DNA from: Hyphodiscus hymeniophilus
Taxonomy: Eukaryota > Ascomycota > Leotiomycetes > Helotiales > Hyphodiscaceae
Reading direction: 5' to 3'
Assembly (NCBI GenBank): GCA_016508695.1
Contig: VNKQ01000010.1
Location: 186,001-250,000, forward strand
Length of the DNA: 64,000 bases
The translations under genes and the position numbers were made by a program. This document shows positions 56,882-64,000 of the stretch, piece by piece (position 1 is the first letter of the stretch; the number at the start of each line of letters is the position of its first letter). Under the pieces are notes generated by a model that saw only the letters and a program-made list of their open reading frames with translations, was not told where the DNA came from and ran no database searches.

Positions 56882-58196
56882 ATGCTCTCGATATGCAGAC
56901 CTATCCAAAGAACATTAGCCTCCCCTAACATCAAAGTTATTGGTCCAAAGTGGAAGCACAAGGCCTGCACAAGCGCTCGTTTTCATTCCAGCGCCCCTAA
57001 TGCGTCGGATCAGGTGATATTCTCCGGCATCCAACCCACCGGCATCCCCCATCTGGGCAACTATCTAGGAGCCTTGCAACAATGGGTGCACCTCCAAAAC
57101 ACCAGCCCGCCATCCACGAAGCTGCTGTTCTCGATAGTTGATCTACACGCCATCACCATTTCGCAAGATCCTGCACAGCTGAAGCAGTGGAAGCGGGAGA
57201 GTCTGGCAACTTTGTTGGCGGTGGGATTGGACGAGAAGAGATGCGGCATCTTCTATCAGAGCTCTGTGAGTGTCTGTCGAGGGGAGGAGATGGGGTTAGG
57301 CTGATGGTGACCTAGGTCCCTGCTCATTCGGAGTTGATGTGGATCTTGAGCTGTACAGCGAGCATGGGATATCTTTCGCGGATGACACAGTGGAAGGTCA
57401 GTCCTGAACTTTTGCAAACTTTTGGGCTCAAGAGTTCTAATATGTGGCAGAGCAAACTGTCCCTGCAAGACGACGCCTCTCCTTTAGACGGCGGGTCGAA
57501 ATCAAAGCTCAAGTTGGGACTCTTCTCGTACCCAGTCCTGCAAGCCGCGGATGTCCTCGTCCATAGAGCGACACACGTACCGGTTGGCGAAGATCAAAGC
57601 CAACATCTCGAGTTCGCGCGCGAGTGCGTCACGAATTTCAACCATGCTTACGGGCCCCATCTCGTATCTCCTCAGACCATCATGTGTAAGTCTCGCATCT
57701 TAATCCCGGTGAGAAGTAACAAGTCGAACAAGTCACAGCACCGGCGAAACGAGTGATGTCTCTTCAGGAACCACATCTGAAGATGTCAAAATCACACGCC
57801 GATCCGCGGTCACGGATCCTCATCACTGATAGCGCCGATGAGATATACCGCAAAGTCATGTCCGCCTTGACGGATTCCACCAACTCGGTCTCTTACGACC
57901 CCTCAAAGCGACCAGGGGTCTCGAACCTGCTGCAGTTATGGTCGCATTTTGATGCTGAAGGCAGGTCACCTGAAGAGCTTGCTCTCGCCTGTCGGGATAT
58001 GAATCTACGGACGTTCAAGACGAAAGTCTCGGAGACGATTGCGGCGAGTTTGGAGCCGATTAGGATGAGGTTTGCTGAATTGATGAGGGAGGATGGGGGC
58101 GCTTACGTTGAGCATGTGGAGAAACAGGGGGCAAGAAAGGCACGAGAGAGTGCAGATTCGACCATGGCAATTGTGAGGGAGGCTGTGGGACTGTAA
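56882..58196 (+). CDS. MSW1: Mitochondrial tryptophanyl-tRNA synthetase
   Basis: Four exons: 56882-57265, 57316-57396, 57451-57685, 57739-58196, giving 385 aa. A basic presequence of about 40 residues precedes the class-I synthetase core: SGIQPTGIPHLGNYLGAL contains the HIGH-like signature (HLGN), and LKMSKSHAD near residue 249 is the KMSKS loop. SKLKLGLFSYPVLQAADVL and VPVGEDQSQHLE are specific to bacterial-type TrpRS. It charges mitochondrial tRNA-Trp. An in-frame extension upstream begins at a non-ATG codon and is not used. Confidence 0.94.
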
Positions 58197-58454
58197 ATTA
58201 TTGTAGCATATGTATCATCACCTTACTCTAGATTAGGAATCAACTCGGTCTCCCGAAAACGCTTCACGCTTAGATATGTGGTTCTGCTGGAGAGATATCA
58301 ATGGGCTGGTTATCGTTCATAGTCCCTGAAAGTACAAGTCTTTGACCCAGTGGATGCATCACCTTCGAGATCGAGATCCATGTCAATTTATTATTTTAAG
58401 ATTCTAAAACTTTTCATTCAAGAGCGCCCAACTATATGCATTTCTCTCTTTCCA

Positions 58455-59712
58455 TTACCATCCTCGGCCGGACATCTTCTCCGAGGAGTCCATCGAACCA
58501 CAATTGATTCCTACCATGGCAACTCCAAGATCCTCTGATACCGCCGCCAGTACTTTCGGATCATTGTAATGCGTGACAGCTTGGACGATAGCCTTCGCTC
58601 GTTTTGCTGCGTCTCCCGACTTAAAGATTCCAGATCCAACAAAGACGCCGTCACATCCCTAATATCATATTAGCACTGTGTCTGATATACTGCGTGTAGA
58701 AACTGGAAGGTTGAGTTTTGTTTCAAGGCCTTCATAGCTTCTTGGTCCATAAGCTACTCCGGACATAGCCCCTCTGGGAAATGTAATATCTGAAATGGAG
58801 AAAAGTCTTACCAATTGCATCATGAGCGCAGCATCTGCAGGTGTGGCGATACCACCAGCCGCAAAGTTGACCACGGGCAATCTTCCCAACTTCGCAGTCT
58901 CCTTCAGCAACTCATAGGGTGCCTGTATGTCCTTTGCCAGTATTCTCAGTTCGGCATCGCTCATAGAACCCGCTCGCTTGATCTCTGCCGTGACGGTCCG
59001 CATGTGTCTAACTGCTTCAATGACATCTCCAGTTCCTGCTTCACCCTTTGTACGGATCATAGCGGCACCCTCGCTGATACGACGGAGGGCTTCGCCAAGA
59101 TTCCTGCATCCACATACGAAAGGGACGGAGAAAGGGTGCTTTTCGACATGATGAGCATGATCAGCCTAGAAAACTTCAGGTCAGCATTATTCTTTTGTGA
59201 CCACCCCTGGGATATTCAGAAGAGAAAAATTTCTCGCCATCTTCAACACAATAGAGAGACAGACGCCTGACGTACTGGTGTAAGGACTTCGGACTCATCG
59301 ATATAATCCACGCCGATCGCTTCAAGGATCTGGCACTCCACGAAATGTCCAATTCTCGCCTTAGCCATGACGGGTATCGTGACAGTTTCCATGATCTCCT
59401 TGATCATCTTCGGGTCCGACATCCGGGCTACACCTCCCTGAGCTCTGATATCCGCTGGTACTCGTTCCAAAGCCATGACGGCTACAGCGCCGGCTTCTTC
59501 TGCTATCCTAGCCTGTGTGTTTGCTCCAGTTAGTCATTGACTTTGGCATTGAATGGAGTGTGTGTGTTTTGGAGGGGCTGAAAGACCTGCTCGGCATTCA
59601 CGACGTCCATGATTACGCCTCCCTTCAACATACGCGCCAGTCCTGTCTTTTGGGTGAAGGAGTCATCGTGGTTTGCGGAACCGTTGGTCTGGGTGGGGAG
59701 TGAAGTTGCCAT
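58455..59712 (-). CDS. PDX1: Pyridoxal 5'-phosphate synthase subunit PDX1 / Snz
   Basis: Four exons: 59712-59587, 59512-59276, 59165-58812, 58658-58455, giving 306 aa. It is highly conserved: [45 protein letters not shown] and MIRTKGEAGTG. The two catalytic lysines that hold ribose 5-phosphate and carry intermediates are Lys93 and Lys161; Asp36 is also present, all with the spacing of bacterial PdxS. With the glutaminase PDX2/Sno (not in this window) it makes vitamin B6 from ribose 5-phosphate, glyceraldehyde 3-phosphate and glutamine-derived ammonia. Converges on the TrpRS gene. Confidence 0.95.
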
Positions 59713-60418
59713 TCTCGTAGATTGATCGTTGATCATTTGCAATAGTTGGGAAGTAGTTGAGTTTTCAATGAAAGAGCTATTCAAGATGGATGAAAGAATG
59801 TGGTGTGAGTCTTAGAGCATTTATTAAAAAAATAATGTTAGATGCCGAATTCGGGCTTAGGCCGGATCGAGCTCAAATGCAGCACTGTTTTAGCAGCAAA
59901 TGGATCTTTGGTTTGTTTTTTTCTTAAGAGTGGGGGTTTTCCGGACGACGGGGATTTGATTTCAATGACTCTTGAATGCTTTCTCATCATGCTCGGCTTG
60001 TTCGCTGTCTGGAGACTTAAACTGCCTCCCGGCACTCAAATCCACCCCTCTTGCCTCTTGGTGCATTTCCATTTTACCCCTCCATCGCAAGCCGCCTTAA
60101 ACCGCTCACCGTAGACATCCTGGATTCCTGGGGGAAACGCCAACGTCCGAGCTCCCGACCAGTCCTCACGAATCACCAGCCTCGCTTCAGTTCAGTTGGT
60201 GATGTCACTGATTGGCTCCCAATGCTTTTCCATCCCCTTCAACTCAAACCACAACTCCACAACACCAAGAGCCGCAAACACATGATTTCGTGATCCATAA
60301 ACTTACCTACCTTACCTACCTTACCTACCTTACCTATCTTAACTATAAACCTCATAAAGAACCTACATTCCAACTCCCACAACACTCTCCGCTTCTCTTC
60401 TGATCTGATCGGAACATA
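59713..60418. promoter_or_regulatory. Divergent promoter PDX1 / FUN14-like with CTTACCTAC repeat
   Basis: About 700 bp between start codons. At about 60302-60341 a 9-bp unit CTTACCTAC is repeated roughly four times, about 80 bp upstream of the FUN14-like start. The antisense strand reads as repeated GTAGGTAAG, resembling a splice donor. No gene is supported inside. Confidence 0.65.
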
Positions 60419-61032
60419 ATGGCGACCCGTCTGCTCCTACGTCCTCAAACCCTGGGCCTCGGCTTGGGCGTCTCGATATTCAGCGCCTTCCACCTCCAAC
60501 AACGCCCCATCCGTCTTGATTCTGGCCCGGTTTTCTCGTCTTCTTCGTATACGGGAAATGCTAAGACGCCTGTTGTAAGGAAGGGGGGATTAAATGCTGC
60601 TGCTGTCAGGCAGGTCAGCAGTGGAAGTATCATAGGTTCGTAACCTATATCCCGGATCAGGTGGTAGGGCATGGAGAGTGACCTGAAGGTGGAAGGGGCC
60701 GCGAGCACTATGGAGGGAGTCGAGCTGATGTCCTGAGTAGGTCTGTGTGCAGGGTTGGCAGTGAGCACGTTTTCGAAATCCCTGGTGATCATTCTTGGCT
60801 TGCTAGCCTTTGGCATCCAGGTGAGATTCAGATGCTTCTCTTCCTTTCGGGGAGAACATGAACTAAGAGAACACAGTCGGCCGAAAGTTACCTCGGAATT
60901 CACATTGTCCCATACTCTCGACTACAGAAATATTTCACCAACATCGATTTGCGGAGTGCCGTTCAGGATAATGTAGCCTTCAAGTTATCTTGTTTCTCGA
61001 CGTTCTTTATGGCTGCCTTCTTGCAACTCTAG
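60419..61032 (+). CDS. FUN14-family mitochondrial membrane protein
   Basis: Three exons: 60419-60635, 60753-60820, 60877-61032, giving 146 aa. The start MATRLLLRPQTLGLG is a mitochondrial presequence. The hydrophobic core SGSIIGLAVSTFSKSLVIILG LLAFGIQ and the C-terminal DLRSAVQDNVAFKLSCFSTFF, with a second short helix, resemble fungal FUN14-domain proteins of the mitochondrial outer membrane, whose animal relatives are mitophagy receptors. An LC3-type YxxL receptor motif is not obvious, so a mitophagy role is not supported by the sequence alone. Family assignment is moderately secure. Confidence 0.7.
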
Positions 61033-61479
61033 CTCTCAATGTAGTAGTGGGTACTCGAGGCTACGCCGTTGGCGGCCCGCTGTAATATAGCTGAGTCGGT
61101 ACATAGTACAACCGTAATGTCATGCCCTCAACCGAGTCGAGCGATCAGAGCTAGTATACTGTTTGATGTAGTAAGAAAGACTTTCCCTATCAACTATTTA
61201 TCTAAATAGGTAAGAGCAATACGAATCAGCACTGCTCCGAAAAAATGAGGCGATCAAGACTGTGGTTGCAATGATAATTATTAGCGAGAAAGAAGTGGAT
61301 TTATATTGAAGTGGCTTGACATAGGAATCCGAATTGCCCCAAGAAATAAGCCATGAGATCCGATCATTCAGTTGCTTTCGTTATACGATGCCTTTTGTAA
61401 ATTGCTCCACCCGAGCGGGGCGAACCTGTGTCCCCTCGTGCAATGCCTATTTATCTCCCACATGTCCCGTTACAGGTCG
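61033..61479. other. Intergenic between convergent genes
   Basis: Contains the 3' regions of the FUN14-like and aminopeptidase genes. No gene seen. Confidence 0.5.
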
Positions 61480-63643
61480 TTAGATGGGTGTTATCTCCCT
61501 CTCCAGATACTTCATAGCAACACTGCCTGCCTCGAAGAAATGCTTCGTCTTCGCATGGATATCAGCATGATACTCGTTCAACCAGTGCTTCTCCCTCCTC
61601 GTCAAGAGACTCTCATCAATCAGCTTCCGGCAATAAGGCACCATTGTGACGTGTTCGAAGCCAAGATATGGCTTGTCTCCAAATTTGTGCTTCGTTTCCA
61701 CCTCTTTCACCATGATGATGTTCTCGATACGAATGCCAAAGGAGCCGTCTTCGTAGTAGCCGGGTTCATCGGAGATCACGTTTCCGGGTGCGAGAGGAAC
61801 CTCGGAAAATTGGATACGGGTTCCAATTCCAATGGGTCCTTCATGCACATTTAGGTACGAGCCTACACCATGGCCTGTGCCATGACGGTAGTCCAACCCT
61901 TCTTCCTATTAAAATATTAGCATAATTCAAGAGTAGTTGCAAATGCGATCTTGCCCATAAGAACTGTCTGGCCAGGGTATCGAGAGCAAATCCACTAGTC
62001 CCCTTGGGGAAAACCGCGACATCCAGGGCGATGTTGCCTTTTAGAACAAGGGTGTATGCCTTTTTTTCCATTTCGGTAGGCTCTCCAAAGTGTAGCGTAC
62101 GAGTCGTGTCCGTTGTACCGTCGTAGTACTGAGCGCCTGAATCGCACAGGTATACTGCCTTTGGATCTATGATTGAGCAGTTGCCGCGCTCAGGCTTGTA
62201 GTGGATTACAGCAGCATTTGCCCCAGTGGAAGAGATAGTGTCGAATGACAGGCCTACAAAATGCTTATGCTTAGATCGAAACTCCTCCAGTTTATCGCCC
62301 GCGGTAACCTCGTCCATTTGGACCTTCTCCACCACAAGCTTCTCTTCTAGCCAGGAAAAATACTCGATCAGAGCTGCTCCGTCTCTGATATGACAAGCTC
62401 TCATCCCTTCAAGTTCGGTTTCGTTCTTGACAGCTTTGGCATCACCAATAGGACTTCGAATCTCTTCCACCTTAGTCTCTCCTCCTAACGACCGCTTGAG
62501 AGCCCATGATGTTTTGGTCGATACCAGGAACTTCTTAATCTTAGCCTCTGCAGGTCCATCACCGTTCTCGGTCGCCGGACTCTCCAGAGATTGGGCCAGA
62601 ACTTCGCTGTCAGCGAATATCTTCTCGTATGGTCGAACGAAAACTCCATTCTCTGCGAGGTATGCAGCGCAGTCCGGGCCGAGCTTTGATGAATCAACAT
62701 AAAGAGTAGCGGTAGTAGGTGTGATAGCAGCGTAGGAAAAGAAAACCGGATTGTAAGGAATGTCGTTTCCGCGAAGATTGAAAAGCCATGCAATTTCGTC
62801 CAACATTGAAACAATAAAGCCAGAGCTTTTCTTCTTTTCAAATTCTTTCCTAAGATCCTCAAGCTTGGCCTCCACGTCCTTTCCAGAGAATTGTTTCGCG
62901 AGTACTTTCACAGGTTCGATGGGCTTGGATGGGCGTTCCTTTCCCCAAACTTTGTCCACAAGGTTCTCTTCGATGGCCACTAACTCGTTTCCTCCACGCT
63001 TCTTAACCTTTTCGGCCAGCTTTCTTGCATCAGGTGCAGTGACGACTGTAGGATCAACGCCGACTATCTTCCCACCCTCGGACTGCTCTGCAGACCATTC
63101 CTGCCATGTCGGCACATCCTGCAAGCCTTGCTTCAATAGAAGCCAATTGTTGTCCAATTGTTTCGCAGCTTGATTGAAATACCGGCCGTCCGTTGCCAGA
63201 GCTGCTTTATCGTGTGTGATGACCGCCGTTCCTGCAGAGCCAGAGAACCCAGATATAAACTCCCTTCTTGCGTCACATGGTGCAATGTATTCGGAAGAGT
63301 GGCTGTCTTCGGAGGGGACAACTAGAGTGAGAGTCAGAAGAAGTTGAATAGTGGGATGTCACTCACTCACATACTGTAGATGTCGACGTTCTGCTCCTTC
63401 ATGAGCTCCCTGAGCCGGGTCAGGCGTTCAGTCGTGTTCACGGTCTCCATATCTAGATTTGCAGAGGTGTTAGTACAGCTTCGAGTGAAAATACCTTTTG
63501 CGCAGCGTGGATTTATTACCTGCGACACTTGAATTGTACCGAATCGAGATCTGTAAATTGCGACGCCGGGATTGATTGAGATACACAAGATTACTTCTAG
63601 TGGAAACCTTTCCTATAGATCTGAGGGACTGAATGTATCGCAT
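61480..63643 (-). CDS. AMPP: Xaa-Pro aminopeptidase P with mitochondrial leader exon
   Basis: Four exons: 63643-63520, 63452-63375, 63321-61955, 61905-61480, giving 664 aa. After two creatinase-like domains (DGRYFNQAAKQLD, WLFNLRGNDIPYNPVF) the pita-bread M24B domain holds the metal ligands: the two Asp in CDSGAQYYDGTTDTTR, His in HGTGHGVG, and Glu in DEPGYYEDG and IRIENI. It removes N-terminal residues preceding proline and uses two metal ions, probably manganese. Exon 1 encodes about 41 Arg/Ser-rich residues (MRYIQSLRSIGKVSTRSN and so on), a likely mitochondrial presequence. A second Met (63450), two residues into exon 2, is where the conserved cytosolic protein would start. The intron 61906-61954 has a GC donor (GCAAG) and AG acceptor. 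Confidence 0.92.
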
Positions 63644-64000
63644 CGATCGGCAAATCTTCACCAAGACCTCAGACCAATCGAGAGACGCAGAAGGCTGAGA
63701 AGGAGTACGGATGCTTGTGTAGGAACTGAGAGCTTTCCTCCAGATTAGACGTCAGCTATCTTCCCATGGATAGGAGAGAAAGAGTCTCACCAACTCCACA
63801 AACCCTTTGCAATAGGCTTCTTCAAAGAACAAGTGTTGTAGTACAAGATATCGAGATATCAAATCGATAACAACCTGGAAGGCTCATGTCGGCTTAACAA
63901 CAAGCGAGCATCTATCGGCATTGGTGTGCAAGCCTGAAATATCAGGTAAAAAGGCAAGGCTCCGTGCAGATGGAGAAGCGTTTGGGAATTATTGGAAGCC
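63644..64000. other. Upstream region of the aminopeptidase gene
   Basis: Presumably promoter and leader of the minus-strand aminopeptidase gene. No further gene can be supported before the window ends. Confidence 0.45.

Overview
The window is nuclear DNA of a filamentous ascomycete. Genes are dense and mostly broken by short introns (about 45-130 nt, GTRNGT donors, CTAAC-like branch sites). The gene set includes fungal forms of Mis6/CENP-I, Rad9, Sec15, Hap5, Mei2-like, Slp1, Fcf2 and Rsm10, plus a HeLo-like/NACHT/ankyrin NLR and a Pth11-type rhodopsin-domain relic. The style suggests Leotiomycetes or a related class, but that placement is only an inference. I found no tRNA or rRNA genes, CRISPR arrays or intact transposons.

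Layout. 1-3.5 kb: a GC-rich short-chain dehydrogenase gene with a low-complexity leader and first intron, followed by a C22 run and a decayed stretch. 3.5-5.9 kb: an AVT1-like vacuolar amino-acid transporter (-). 5.9-20.2 kb: an accessory, gene-poor zone holding one doubtful hypothetical gene and three broken genes. These are an NLR (HeLo-like, NACHT, ankyrin) with two frameshifts and a stop, a rhodopsin-domain receptor relic, and a GH3-GNAT gene that has lost almost all of its glycosidase half.

20.2-36.5 kb: conserved genes: CENP-I/Mis6 (kinetochore), a small serine-palmitoyltransferase subunit, a GGQ release-factor-like protein, an alpha/beta hydrolase, a second SDR, ISA2 (Fe-S assembly), RPL7, an ATS1/KTI13-like RCC1 protein, RAD9 (9-1-1 clamp) and an F-box/LRR protein. 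36.5-50.1 kb: the ER SUN-like protein SLP1, a MEI2-like RNA-binding protein with an unusual tandemly repeated upstream region, a 2.4 kb non-coding stretch, and the exocyst subunit SEC15.

50.2-64 kb: HAP5 (CCAAT-binding factor), FCF2 (rRNA processing), purine nucleoside phosphorylase head-to-head with mitochondrial ribosomal protein S10, mitochondrial tryptophanyl-tRNA synthetase, PDX1 (vitamin B6), a FUN14-family mitochondrial protein, and an Xaa-Pro aminopeptidase whose first exon appears to add a mitochondrial presequence.

Exon boundaries were read by eye from splice motifs, codon phase and remembered family sequences. For the intact genes with full exon lists, total coding length is a multiple of three. 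Neighbours are mostly unrelated housekeeping genes; no biosynthetic cluster or operon-like system was seen. The strongest oddities are the repeated hairpin-bearing leader of the MEI2-like gene, the cluster of three broken genes at 8-18 kb, and the dual-start aminopeptidase gene.
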